Part shown: piece by piece, positions 7,940-16,367 of the stretch | How the letters are laid out: each line of letters starts with the position of its first letter | Numbering within the stretch: the stretch's first letter is position 1 | Source: Polaromonas sp. | Lineage (GTDB): Bacteria; Pseudomonadota; Gammaproteobacteria; Burkholderiales; Burkholderiaceae_C | Assembly: GCA_013297865.1 (NCBI GenBank) | Contig: JAAFIP010000005.1 | Location: 186,001 to 250,000 of the forward strand | Length of the DNA stretch: 64,000 bases | Direction of reading: 5' to 3' | The notes under the pieces: generated by a model | Databases searched by the model: none | The model's input: only the letters and a program-made list of their open reading frames with translations | Told to the model about the DNA's origin: nothing | Program-made: the position numbers and the translations under genes

Positions 7940-9256
7940 CTAGCGCTGGGGCATATCCTTGACGCCGTAGCCGAGGCTCACCGTGGCGTCTACGGGGATG
8001 GGCAGCATGGTGGCGTCCCAGTCTTGCCAGGCCTGCAGCATGGCACTCAGACGCTGGGGCTCGCGGCTGGCCAGGTTGGCGCGTTCGCGTTCATCATGGG
8101 CCAGGTTGAACAGATAGTCCACACCATCCACCCGTAGATACTTCCACGGCCCATCACGCAGGGCGCGCTGGCCGCGGTGGTTCATGCGCCAATGCAGGGG
8201 TCTTGCAAACTCTTTGTTCTCTTGTTGCAGCACGGCTAGCAGGGACACGCCGTCTAGCGGGTGGGCCGCGTCGGCCTGCGCGCCAGCAATCGCCAGCATG
8301 GTGGCGGACCAGTCCATGGTCATGCATTGCTGCGTGCTTTGGCGGCCGGGTGCAATGACCGCGGGCCAGTGGGCGATCCAGGGCACGCGGATGCCGCCTT
8401 CGGTGAGGTCCATCTTGCCGCCCACCAAAGGCCAGTTGTCGCTGAAGCGCTCGCCGCCGTTGTCGCTGGTAAAGACGATCAAGGTGTTGTCTAGCTGGCC
8501 GCTCTCGCGCAGCGCGGCGACCACTTGGCCGATGCCTTCGTCCATGTGGTGGATCATGCGCTGATAGGTTGCAATGTTGCCGCCGTGCAGGTGGAAGAGG
8601 TTGGTTTTTAGGTCTTGGGCCAGCGCTTCGTCGTCGCGCGTTTCCCACGGCCAGTGGGGTGCCGTGTAGTGCAGGCTTAAAAAGAAGGGGGCGTCCTGCT
8701 TTGCCATGCGCTGCACGTAATCGACGGAGCGCTGCGAGATCAGGTCGGTCAGGTAGCCCTCTTGCTGCTTTTCTTCGTCGTTTACATACAGGTCATGCGT
8801 GCCGTTGTTGCTGCAATGGGTGAAATAGTCCACCCCGCCCGACATGGGGCCAAAGAATTCTTCGTAGCCGCTTTGGAGGGGGCCAAAGTGCGGCGGGTAG
8901 CCCAGGTGCCATTTGCCGATCAAGGCGGTGCGGTAGCCGCTGGCTTTGAGCAGGGACGGCAGGGTGGGCAGCTCGGGCGGCAGGCCCAGGGTGGCGCTGC
9001 CTTTGCTTTTGCTGTTGATGGGCTCATCGAGCGCGCCGCGCAGGCGGTACTGGTAGCGCGCGGTCATCAGCGCAAAGCGGGTGGGCGAGCAGACGGGGGA
9101 GTTGCTGTAGCCTTGGGTGAACTTGATGCCGCTTGCGGCCAGGCTGTCGAGCACGGGGGAGACTTTGCCAAACTGTGCATCGCGCCCGCCGTAGCAGCCC
9201 AGGTCGGCAAAGCCCAGATCGTCAGCTACGATGAAGATGATGTTGGGGCGTTTCAT
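7940..9256 (-). CDS. Type I sulfatase (arylsulfatase family)
   Basis: Hydrolyses sulfate esters. The 438 residues show the alkaline-phosphatase-fold sulfatase signature: metal-binding Asp12/Asp13 in FIVADDLGFADLG, Cys56-x-Pro-x-Arg60 in SPVCSPTRFALMT (the cysteine converted to formylglycine), GKWHLGYPP and TSDNGGERF. No signal peptide is visible, so it is probably cytoplasmic and acts on an imported substrate. It sits downstream of two Bug-type solute receptors on the same strand, which suggests uptake of a sulfated organic anion. The whole 61-base gap to the upstream gene is a dispersed element, which therefore forms its 5' leader. A formylglycine-generating enzyme is not in the window. Confidence 0.93.
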   Translation of the reverse strand: MKRPNIIFIVADDLGFADLGCYGGRDAQFGKVSPVLDSLAASGIKFTQGYSNSPVCSPTRFALMTARYQYRLRGALDEPINSKSKGSATLGLPPELPTLPSLLKASGYRTALIGKWHLGYPPHFGPLQSGYEEFFGPMSGGVDYFTHCSNNGTHDLYVNDEEKQQEGYLTDLISQRSVDYVQRMAKQDAPFFLSLHYTAPHWPWETRDDEALAQDLKTNLFHLHGGNIATYQRMIHHMDEGIGQVVAALRESGQLDNTLIVFTSDNGGERFSDNWPLVGGKMDLTEGGIRVPWIAHWPAVIAPGRQSTQQCMTMDWSATMLAIAGAQADAAHPLDGVSLLAVLQQENKEFARPLHWRMNHRGQRALRDGPWKYLRVDGVDYLFNLAHDERERANLASREPQRLSAMLQAWQDWDATMLPIPVDATVSLGYGVKDMPQR

Positions 9257-9260
9257 GCAT

Positions 9261-9317
9261 GTTTTAGGGCGCTAGCCCAATAGAATATCGCGGGAGCAGC
9301 TATGCAAATCATAGCAA
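9261..9317 (+). repeat. Dispersed element filling the Bug-sulfatase junction
   Basis: A well-preserved copy with both small inverted repeats (GGGCGCTAGCCC, and GCTATGCAAATCATAGC at the other end) around AATAGAATATCGCGGGAGCA. It occupies the complete gap between the stop of the Bug gene and the sulfatase start region, so it is transcribed if the two genes form an operon. Confidence 0.88.
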
Positions 9318-10295
9318 TTACTCCACCTTCATACCGGTGGCTTGGATCACCCGGCCATAGCGCTGGTACAAATCAGCCAGGCGTTTGGCCGCGAGGCTGC
9401 CGGTCAGGCCCTCATAGTCCATGTCCAGGCTGGCGATGCGTTTTTGCATGTCGGCTTGCTGTAGAGCGTCCATCACGGCTTTTTGCAAGGCTTGGGCAAC
9501 AGGCTCGGGCGTGGCGCTGCTGACCATCACCACGTAGACCACTTCATTCTCCAGCTCTTTCACGCCCGCCTCGGCCACTGTGGGCACGTCCGGTGCCAAG
9601 GTAGACCGCTTGCGGCTGGTTACCGCAAGCGCGCTGATCTTGCCAGCCTTGACCTGCGGCAGCATGCCTGTGGTGGCCAGCACGCCGCCGTCGACCTCGC
9701 CCGCCACGATGGCCAACACGGCGGGGGAGTTGCCTTTGTAGGGGATGTGGGTGAGCTTGATGCCGGCTGCATCGGTAAACACCTCGACCGCCAAATGCCC
9801 CGGGCTGCCGCTGCCGCCCGAGCTGAAGTTGAGTGTTTTGCTTTTGCCTGCGGCCACCAGGTCTTGCATGCTTTTGTAGCCCGTGCCGGGGTGCACGCCC
9901 ACCAGCAGGCCCGAGCTGGCGACCACGACGAGCGGTTTGAGGTCGCTGTTTTTGTAGGGCTGGTTTTTGTAGATATGCGGATTGACGGTGAAGGTGGTGT
10001 CAATGCCCCAGAGCACGGTGTACCCGTCCGCTGGCGCTTTGGCTACCAGGTCAGCGCCCAGGCTGCCGCTGGCGCCGGGTTTGTTCTCTACAACAAAGGC
10101 TTGGCTGAATTGTTTTTGCAGCGCATCGCCCACAGCGCGGGCCAGGATGTCGGACGGGCCACCGGGCGGAAAGGTGTTGATGAATTTGACGGGCTTGCTG
10201 GGCCAGGCCGGGGTTTGCGCCGCGGCATGGCCTGTCAGCAGTGCCGTGCAGAGGAGGGCAAAAGACAAGATGGCGTTGCGCTTTTTCATGGGCAT
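9318..10295 (-). CDS. Bug-family (tripartite tricarboxylate transporter) solute receptor
   Basis: Periplasmic receptor of the TctC/Bug family, usually binding carboxylated compounds for a TctAB-type carrier. A signal peptide (LLCTALLTGHAAAQTP) precedes the hallmark KFINTFPPGGPSDILARA, then VVENKPGASGSLGADLVAKA and THIPYKGNSPAV. The start is either ATG 10295 or the in-frame ATG 10289; neither has a good ribosome binding site. No TctA/TctB membrane genes are nearby, as is common for the many orphan Bug genes of Burkholderiales. The neighbouring sulfatase hints at a sulfated ligand. Confidence 0.93.
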   Translation of the reverse strand: MPMKKRNAILSFALLCTALLTGHAAAQTPAWPSKPVKFINTFPPGGPSDILARAVGDALQKQFSQAFVVENKPGASGSLGADLVAKAPADGYTVLWGIDTTFTVNPHIYKNQPYKNSDLKPLVVVASSGLLVGVHPGTGYKSMQDLVAAGKSKTLNFSSGGSGSPGHLAVEVFTDAAGIKLTHIPYKGNSPAVLAIVAGEVDGGVLATTGMLPQVKAGKISALAVTSRKRSTLAPDVPTVAEAGVKELENEVVYVVMVSSATPEPVAQALQKAVMDALQQADMQKRIASLDMDYEGLTGSLAAKRLADLYQRYGRVIQATGMKVE

Positions 10296-10303
10296 ATTGA
10301 TAG

Positions 10304-10361
10304 TGTTTTAGGGCTCCAGCCCAATAAAACATCGCGGGAGCAGCTATTAAATTAATAGTAT
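10304..10361 (+). repeat. Dispersed element between the two Bug genes
   Basis: One of the best copies. It has arm GGGCTCCAGCCC, core AATAAAACATCGCGGGAGCA and end palindrome CTATTAAATTAATAG, and it serves well as a reference for the consensus. Confidence 0.9.
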
Positions 10362-10427
10362 ACAGGCTCGCTGAAATACACCACGCGGGCGATGTGTGAT
10401 GCGATCACCCAGCGTGGTGCTCTGCGC

Positions 10428-11399
10428 TTAATCCAACGCAACGCCCGTCGCTTTGATGGGCTTTTCCCATCGCGCCAGGTCGGCACGCTGCGCGGCGGCC
10501 AGCGCGCTGGAGGTGGAGCCCACGGGGTCCATGCCCAGCTTGACCAGCTTCTCGCGCAGATCAGGTTTTTTCACCGCGTTAACCACGGCGCGCTCCAGCC
10601 GTGCCAGCGTGGCAGCGTCCAGCCCCGCTGGCGCGTACATGGCAAACCAGGCGCTGGCATCCATGTCCACGCCCTGCTCTTTGAGCGTGGGCACCTCGGG
10701 CACCTGGCTGTCGCGCGTGGCGCTGGTCACCGCAATGATGCGCACCTTGCCTTCTTTGTGCAGCTGCGCCGTCTCAGACACCACATCAAACTTGTAGCCA
10801 ATATGGCCGCCCAGCAGCGCGTTGTTGGCCGGTGCACCACCCTGGAAGGGCACATGCGTCATCGGCACGCCTGCGCTTTGCTCCATCAGCACACCCAAAA
10901 AGTGCGGCAACGTGCCCTGGCCGGGTGTGCCGTAGCTGGCGGTGGTGGGGTCAGCCTTGGCTTTGGCCAGCATCTCGGCCACGTTTTTCACGCCGGTAGC
11001 GGGGCCGGACACCAGGCCAAACTGAAAGCGGGCAATCAGCGAGATAGGCGTGAAGTCTTTCACTGCATCGTATTCCAGCTTTTTGTAGACATGCGGGAAC
11101 AGCACCATGGGCCCGCTGGGCAGCACCACCACGGTTTGGCCATCGGCCTTAGCCGCCTTGGTTTGCTGCAGGGCAATGCGCCCCGCAGCACCGGGTTTGT
11201 TTTCCACAATCACGCTGCTGAAGTCGTCCCGCACGGCATCGCCAATCAAGCGCGCCACCACGTCGGCCGATCCACCGGCCGGAAAGCCCACCAGTATTTT
11301 GAGCGGTGGTTTGTCTTGCGCCCAAGCGCCGGTGCTGAGCGCGGCCAAGGTGGCCAATGCAGCGCTGCCGATTGCGCGGCGGGTAGTGAGGTTTGTCAT
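10428..11399 (-). CDS. Bug-family solute receptor
   Basis: A second TctC/Bug-type periplasmic receptor, 323 residues. ATG 11399 follows a good TGGAG ribosome binding site; longer frames are rejected. The export signal has twin arginines and a hydrophobic core (TRRAIGSAALATLAAL, cut near GAWAQ), so either Sec or Tat export is possible. Family motifs are LVGFPAGGSADVVARL, IVENKPGAAGRIA and THVPFQGGAPANNAL. It lies upstream of the other Bug gene and the sulfatase on the same strand, and downstream of an Lrp-type regulator. The ligand is unknown. Confidence 0.93.
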   Translation of the reverse strand: MTNLTTRRAIGSAALATLAALSTGAWAQDKPPLKILVGFPAGGSADVVARLIGDAVRDDFSSVIVENKPGAAGRIALQQTKAAKADGQTVVVLPSGPMVLFPHVYKKLEYDAVKDFTPISLIARFQFGLVSGPATGVKNVAEMLAKAKADPTTASYGTPGQGTLPHFLGVLMEQSAGVPMTHVPFQGGAPANNALLGGHIGYKFDVVSETAQLHKEGKVRIIAVTSATRDSQVPEVPTLKEQGVDMDASAWFAMYAPAGLDAATLARLERAVVNAVKKPDLREKLVKLGMDPVGSTSSALAAAQRADLARWEKPIKATGVALD

Positions 11400-11529
11400 C
11401 GTAGACTCCAGAAAAATTGCCTGTAAGACGTACTGTATGCCAGACCACAGGGCTGCTGCCCGCCACACGGCTAGGACTTACCCGTGCATCCGCTCTCTAG
11501 GCCCCAATAAGCTGCTTTTTGTGGGCTAA

Positions 11530-11582
11530 TCAGGCGCCAGGCCAATGAAATGTCGCGGGAGTAGCTATTAAATAAATAGCAT
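11530..11582 (+). repeat. Dispersed element copy, intergenic
   Basis: Copy between the Lrp-type gene end and the Bug gene start: GGCGCCAGGCC arm, AATGAAATGTCGCGGGAGTA core, GCTATTAAATAAATAGC end palindrome. Confidence 0.87.
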
Positions 11583-11600
11583 TTTTCTATATGGCAATTG

Positions 11601-12026
11601 TCACGACAGGCGGTAAGTTTCCAGGTGGATACTGGTCTCGGTATTGCTGATGCCCTTGACCAGGCGGATGCGTTCGAGCGTTTTGCCCAAGTCCTGCAGG
11701 TTCTCGGCGCGCAGCTCGGCCAGCAGGTCCCAGCGGCCATTGGTGTCGTGCAAGGTGGCCACATTGGGCTCGCCCAGCAGGCTGGCAATCACCGTGCGGC
11801 TCTGGTTGCCCTCCACCGCAATGCTCATCCAGGCCTTGATGTCGCTGCGCTGCACGTCGGGGCGCACGCGCACGGTGTAGCCCACGATCACGCCCTGGTC
11901 TTCCAGCTTGGCAATGCGGTTGGTCACAGTGCCGCGCGAGACCGAGAGCTTGTGCGCCAGGTCGGCAATGCTCAGGCGCGCGTCTTGGCGCAGCAGGGAC
12001 AGCAGTTGGTGGTCAGTTTCATCCAT
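11601..12026 (-). CDS. Lrp/AsnC-family regulator, probably of arginine/ornithine catabolism
   Basis: A 141-residue regulator with an N-terminal helix-turn-helix (DHQLLSLLRQDARLSIADLA, VSRGTVTNRIAKLEDQGVI) and a RAM domain (TVIASLLGEPNVATLHDTNG, GISNTETSIHLETY). It is divergent from the ornithine cyclodeaminase-arginase operon. That is the usual position for an amino-acid-responsive activator of that operon, so an arginine or ornithine effector is inferred. The shared spacer has an inverted repeat that may be its operator. Confidence 0.93.
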   Translation of the reverse strand: MDETDHQLLSLLRQDARLSIADLAHKLSVSRGTVTNRIAKLEDQGVIVGYTVRVRPDVQRSDIKAWMSIAVEGNQSRTVIASLLGEPNVATLHDTNGRWDLLAELRAENLQDLGKTLERIRLVKGISNTETSIHLETYRLS

Positions 12027-12059
12027 AAATGCTATTTTGGCATTTTTAACTGCTGAAAT

Positions 12060-12101
12060 GGTAAATATTTGCTGTATTTAGCGCATTTTTGGCTATTTAC
12101 C
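12060..12101. promoter_or_regulatory. Candidate Lrp operator in the divergent spacer
   Basis: The arms GGTAAATA (12060-12067) and TATTTACC (12094-12101) are perfect inverted repeats separated by 26 bases of AT-rich DNA, between the Lrp-type regulator and the ornithine cyclodeaminase gene. The spacing of about 34 bases between arm starts would place the arms on the same helix face, as for a multimeric Lrp-family protein. Binding is inferred. Confidence 0.5.
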
Positions 12102-12206
12102 TTGTGAGTGCCAGCCGCGACACTTATCTGGTACTTCAGACAAGCCCCCACACAAGCCCCTCAGGCAAGCCCATTCCGCAGACCCACACACAGGCAGGAG
12201 AACCCC

Positions 12207-13349
12207 ATGAAAACCACCCACGTTACCCCTTTAGCCACCCAATTTCTCAGCGCCCAAGACGTGATCGGCCTGGTGCAGCGCCTGGGCCTGCCGCACTGCC
12301 TGCGCGGTATGGCGGCCAATATCCACCAGGATTTTCTGCGCTGGAAGGCGTTTGACAAAAGCCCGCGTGTGGCCTGCCACAGCCCCGACGGCGCCATCGA
12401 GCTGATGCCGATTGCCGATGACAAAACCTTCACCTTCAAATACGTCAACGGCCACCCCAAAAACCCACAGCACGGCTTGCCCACCGTGATGGCGTTTGGC
12501 GTGCTGTCGGATGTGGCCACCGGCATGCCGCTGCTGATCAGCGAGCTGACGCTGACCACCGCCATCCGCACCGCCGCCACCTCGGTGGTGGCTGCCCGTG
12601 CGTTGGCCCGCGACAACAGCCGCGTGATGGCGCTGATTGGCAACGGCGCGCAGGCCGAGTTCCAGGCGCTGGCGTTTCACCATCTGCTGGGGATTGAAGA
12701 AATCCATCTGTTTGACACCGACGTAGAGGCCACGGCCAAGCTCATGCGCAACCTGCAAGCCAACCCCGATGCCCAGCACCTGCGCATGGCCGCCTACGCC
12801 AGCGCGAGCGAGGCCGTGCGCGGGGTGGACATCACCACCACTATCACGGCAGACAAAACCAATGCCACCATCATCACGCCCGACATGATCGAGCCGGGTA
12901 TGCACCTGAACGCCGTGGGCGGCGACTGCCCCGGCAAAACCGAAATCCACCCCGATGTGCTGCGCGCCGCCAAGGTATTTGTTGAGTACGAGCCGCAAAC
13001 CCGCATCGAAGGCGACCTGCAGCAAATGCCGGCCGACTTTGCCGTGACCGAGCTGTGGAATGTGCTGGCTGGCAAAACCCCAGGTCGCGAAAGCGAGCAT
13101 GAGGTCACCATGTTTGACTCGGTTGGCTTTGCGATGGAAGACTTCTCGGCCCTGCGCTTTATCCGCGATACGGCGCTGGCCCAAGGCATGGGCCAGGCCA
13201 TGGACCTGATCCCGCATCTGGCCGACCCTAAAGACCTGTACCAGCTGGTCAAGCCTGCTGCGCGCAAGAGCGCACGCAGCGCAAGCCCAGCCACAACCAA
13301 CGCCCCTGCCCACCACGGTGCACCATCAGCCGCTATAGTGGCGGCATGA
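12207..13349 (+). CDS. ocd: Ornithine cyclodeaminase
   Basis: Converts ornithine to proline and ammonia with NAD, the step after arginase. ATG 12207 follows a clear AGGAG site. The 380-residue protein shows family features: substrate region AIELMPIADDKTFTFKYVN, TAIRTAATSVVAARAL, the nucleotide-binding GNGAQAEFQALAFHHL and the NAVGGDCPGKTEI motif with the catalytic Asp. The last ~25 residues are an Ala/Ser/Pro-rich tail. The stop overlaps the arginase start by four bases (ATGA), so the two are translationally coupled. The product, proline, would feed PutA encoded about 9 kb away. Confidence 0.95.
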   Translation: MKTTHVTPLATQFLSAQDVIGLVQRLGLPHCLRGMAANIHQDFLRWKAFDKSPRVACHSPDGAIELMPIADDKTFTFKYVNGHPKNPQHGLPTVMAFGVLSDVATGMPLLISELTLTTAIRTAATSVVAARALARDNSRVMALIGNGAQAEFQALAFHHLLGIEEIHLFDTDVEATAKLMRNLQANPDAQHLRMAAYASASEAVRGVDITTTITADKTNATIITPDMIEPGMHLNAVGGDCPGKTEIHPDVLRAAKVFVEYEPQTRIEGDLQQMPADFAVTELWNVLAGKTPGRESEHEVTMFDSVGFAMEDFSALRFIRDTALAQGMGQAMDLIPHLADPKDLYQLVKPAARKSARSASPATTNAPAHHGAPSAAIVAA

Positions 13350-14287
13350 CGCACACCACTGCCTTCACCACCGCCAGCCTGATCGGCGTGCCCACCGACA
13401 TTGGCGCAGGTGCGCGCGGGTCCAGCATGGGGCCTGAGGCACTGCGGGTGGCCGGCATTGCGCAGGCGATTGCGCAGTTTGGCCTTACCGTCAAAGACTG
13501 CGGCAACCTGCAAGGCCCACCTAACCCATGGCTGCCTGCGGTGGACGGCTTTCGGCACCTGCACGAGGTGGTGCAATGGAACCAGCTGCTGCACGAGGCC
13601 ATGTTGGCCGAGCTGCAGGCGGGCCATTTGCCGATCATGCTGGGCGGAGACCACTGCCTGGGCATCGGCTCGATCAGTGCCGTGGCGCGCCACTGCCAGG
13701 CGCAGGGCAAAAAACTGCGCGTGCTGTGGCTGGACGCACATGCCGATTTCAACACCGCCACCATGACACCCAGCGGCAACATCCACGGCATGCCGGTGGC
13801 CTGCCTGTGCGGCCAGGGCCCGCGCGAGCTGGTAGAGATCGGCGGCTTTTCACACGAACGCCCCGCGCTGCACCCCAAGGCGCTGCGCCAGATCGGCATC
13901 CGCAGCGTGGACGCGGGCGAGAAAAAGCTGGTGCATGACATGGGCATTGAAGTGTTTGACATGCGCTACATCGACGAGATGGGCATGCGCAGTGCGATGG
14001 AGCTGTCACTGGCCCTGGTGGACAAAAACACCCATCTGCATGTCAGCCTGGATGTGGACTTTCTGGACCCCGATATCGCCCCCGGCGTGGGCACCACCGT
14101 GCGCGGCGGGCCCAACTACCGCGAGGCCCAGCTGTGCATGGAAATGATCGCAGACACCGGCCGCCTGTCTTCGCTGGACATTGTCGAGCTCAACCCAGCG
14201 TTCGATATCCGCAACCGCACTGCCGAACTGGCCGTGGATCTGGTGGAAAGCCTGTTTGGCAAAAGCACGTTGATGCGGCATACCTGA
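13346..14287 (+). CDS. rocF: Arginase
   Basis: Splits arginine into ornithine and urea with two Mn ions. The 313-residue ureohydrolase has all metal motifs: GGDHCLGIG near residue 101, DAHADFN near 130 and SLDVDFLDPDIAPG near 233. VPTDIGAGARGSSMGPEAL at the N-terminus is typical of true arginases rather than agmatinases. Its ATG overlaps the ornithine cyclodeaminase stop by four bases, so the two enzymes are made together. The pathway runs arginine to ornithine to proline, then to glutamate by PutA. No urease genes are in the window. Confidence 0.96.
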   Translation: MTHTTAFTTASLIGVPTDIGAGARGSSMGPEALRVAGIAQAIAQFGLTVKDCGNLQGPPNPWLPAVDGFRHLHEVVQWNQLLHEAMLAELQAGHLPIMLGGDHCLGIGSISAVARHCQAQGKKLRVLWLDAHADFNTATMTPSGNIHGMPVACLCGQGPRELVEIGGFSHERPALHPKALRQIGIRSVDAGEKKLVHDMGIEVFDMRYIDEMGMRSAMELSLALVDKNTHLHVSLDVDFLDPDIAPGVGTTVRGGPNYREAQLCMEMIADTGRLSSLDIVELNPAFDIRNRTAELAVDLVESLFGKSTLMRHT

Positions 14288-14477
14288 CGCACCCTTTCGG
14301 GGCATCGTGCGGTTTTTCACGGGTGATCGCCCGTTTGTGGCATGGGCACACACTGTAACGGGCAGATGCACAGCCTGGCCTTGATTTTGCCGGCAGACTT
14401 GCCAAAAGCGTTTACCATGCTGCCTGTCGCATATTGCGCGCGATAGACGCGCAAGCTTTCTACATACAGGACAGTCG

Positions 14478-15527
14478 TTGGATTCGGGTTTTCATAGTGG
14501 CGCAACGCCGCTCGTATTTATCCGGCCCGTGGGTTTCACGGCCGCGGATTCGCTGCGCCTGATGCAGGCGGCCCAGCGCTTGAACGAGCATGTGCGCTGG
14601 CGTCTGGCGCCAGCGGGTGTGCAGGCCGACGTCTACCTGGCGCACCGCGCCAATGCGGTGTACGCCAACGCGCGCACTGCAGGCCGCCGCAGCAAAAGCA
14701 GCAACAGCAATCACAGCAGTCAGGGGCACGACAGCTCTACCGACTCCAGCACCAATGCCTACATCAATACCCAGATCCGCCTGAACTCCAAAGGCCTGTA
14801 CCGGGGGCACCCGGTCTGTCTGCTGGGCCGCGCTGGTGACGTTCGTCGCTACGACCAGAGTTTTCCCACGCTGCAATTTCCCGCCGCGCTGGAAGACCTG
14901 CGCCACGGCCTGAAACACATCGAAGAGAACCTGTTTGGCCTGCGCTCCATGTATGCCATGGGCCGCCGCGCCTGGGAAGAGCGCACCCGCTGGAAAACCC
15001 ATCGCCTGCAGGTGTTTGAAGGCACCCGCCTGATTGGTGCGATTGAACCTGGACTATGGCGTGTGCACATTCTCAGCGATGCACCGCTGGAATTGATCGA
15101 ACAAGGCCACACCATGCTGGTGCCACAGTCGAGTGCGTTTGGCGCACCGGGCTTTCAGTCCCTGCCGCTGGAGCGTGCGCTGTGGGAGTTTGCCAAGCGC
15201 TGCCCAGAGGCGATGCTGGACCGGATTTTGCCCCACGCCTACCTGACCGAACGCCTCACCCACCGCCGCCACAGCGACCTGAGCGAGCGCGAGCTGGGCG
15301 ACCATTGCGTGGCCATCCTGAGTGCGCTGGACACCAGTTCGCGCTCAGCTGCCGACCTGCAAAAAGGCCTGCGCATGTCGCGCCCCGCCTTGCTGCGTGC
15401 ACTGGCCTGCCTGGCCCTGACGCGCAGCATCCGGCCCGAGCAGCGCAGCAAGGGCCTGCGCCTGTGGCTGAAATGGCTGCCGCAGAGCCTGCGCACCAAG
15501 GTATTTGGCCCCTCGGCGCTGATTTAG
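14478..15527 (+). CDS. Unknown protein with possible C-terminal winged helix
   Basis: A 349-residue frame with coding-like composition. The only plausible start is TTG 14478, seven bases after a CAGG site. Around residues 68-95 it carries a Ser/Asn/His-rich low-complexity insert (SKSSNSNHSSQGHDSS). The C-terminal third contains LSERELGDHCVAILSALD and AADLQKGLRMSRPALLRAL, which looks like a winged helix-turn-helix, followed by a basic end. The middle holds IEENLFGLRSMYAMGRRAWEE. I do not recognise the family; a regulator or chromosome-associated protein is possible. No signal peptide or membrane segment is seen. Confidence 0.65.
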   Translation: MDSGFHSGATPLVFIRPVGFTAADSLRLMQAAQRLNEHVRWRLAPAGVQADVYLAHRANAVYANARTAGRRSKSSNSNHSSQGHDSSTDSSTNAYINTQIRLNSKGLYRGHPVCLLGRAGDVRRYDQSFPTLQFPAALEDLRHGLKHIEENLFGLRSMYAMGRRAWEERTRWKTHRLQVFEGTRLIGAIEPGLWRVHILSDAPLELIEQGHTMLVPQSSAFGAPGFQSLPLERALWEFAKRCPEAMLDRILPHAYLTERLTHRRHSDLSERELGDHCVAILSALDTSSRSAADLQKGLRMSRPALLRALACLALTRSIRPEQRSKGLRLWLKWLPQSLRTKVFGPSALI

Positions 15528-15608
15528 GGCCGGTTCACACGGCTTTTACAAGACGCGTTCTAGCGCGCTTGGATTTTGACACCCGCTTACTCGGTATCGC
15601 GATGGCTG

Positions 15609-16298
15609 CTAGGGACTGCGCTTGCCAAAAATAGCTGTGCCCACGCGCACCATGGTGCTGCCCTGTGCGATTGCTGCGGGCAGGTCCGCACTCATGCCCA
15701 TAGAGAGGGTATCGACCCCCGCATGCTGCGCAGAAATAATATCAAACAGGCTTCTAGCCCTCTGGAATATTTCGGCAGCAGCTATTAAATCGATAGTAGG
15801 CTCCGGGATCACCATGATCCCGCGCAGCTGCAGATGGGGCAGCTGCGCCACCTCTTTGGCCAGCGCCTGGGCGTCTTGCGGCGGCACGCCTGACTTGTTC
15901 ACACCTCCATCGATGTTCACCTGGATGCACACCTGCAGCGCAGGCAGATGCGGCGGGCGCTGCGCGCTCAGGCGCTGGGCAGTTTTGAGCCGGTCCACGC
16001 TGTGCGCCCAGGCAAAATTTTCTGCAATCACGCGGGTTTTGTTGCTCTGGATCGGGCCGATCATGTGCCACACCAGATCACCCAGATCCTGCAGTGAAGC
16101 GATTTTCTCCTCGCCTTCCTGGATGTAGTTTTCACCAAAGCTGCGCTGGCCTGCCGCATACGCCTCGCGCACCGCTTCGGGGCCAAAGGTTTTGCTGACC
16201 GCTAAAAGCGTCACTTCGTTGGCGTTTCGCCCACAGTCTGTGCAGGCTTGCGCGATCTGCGCACGAACCTGTTGGAGATTGTTGGAAATCATGCCCAT
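15609..16298 (-). CDS. yggS: PLP-binding homeostasis protein YggS (PLPBP)
   Basis: A 229-residue PLP carrier/homeostasis protein with an alanine-racemase-like barrel and no known catalytic activity. The PLP lysine is Lys36 in LLAVSKTFGPEA. Other motifs are RSFGENYIQE, WHMIGPIQSNK, QVNIDGGVNKSG and DTLSMGMSADL. ATG 16298 is used, and ATG 16292 is equally possible. It is divergent from pilT, a conserved arrangement in many proteobacteria. A dispersed element is translated in frame after VIPEP (residues about 166-182), at a loop that varies in length in this family. Confidence 0.95.
   Translation of the reverse strand: MGMISNNLQQVRAQIAQACTDCGRNANEVTLLAVSKTFGPEAVREAYAAGQRSFGENYIQEGEEKIASLQDLGDLVWHMIGPIQSNKTRVIAENFAWAHSVDRLKTAQRLSAQRPPHLPALQVCIQVNIDGGVNKSGVPPQDAQALAKEVAQLPHLQLRGIMVIPEPTIDLIAAAEIFQRARSLFDIISAQHAGVDTLSMGMSADLPAAIAQGSTMVRVGTAIFGKRSP
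15752..15800 (+). repeat. Dispersed element copy, inside yggS
   Basis: A diverged copy antisense to yggS: AATATTTCGGCAGCAGCTAT core with end palindrome CTATTAAATCGATAG. It is translated in the yggS frame as TIDLIAAAEIFQRARS and keeps the reading frame open. Confidence 0.7.
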
Positions 16299-16367
16299 AA
16301 TGTGTTTATTGTCTCTAAATCTAACCGCATACACCCTTTAGTTTTGTAACCGTTTCGGATACCGCCC

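Noticed and set aside
12231-13316. 361-codon frame antisense to ornithine cyclodeaminase
   Set aside because: The sense strand has clear cyclodeaminase motifs, a ribosome binding site and coupling to arginase.
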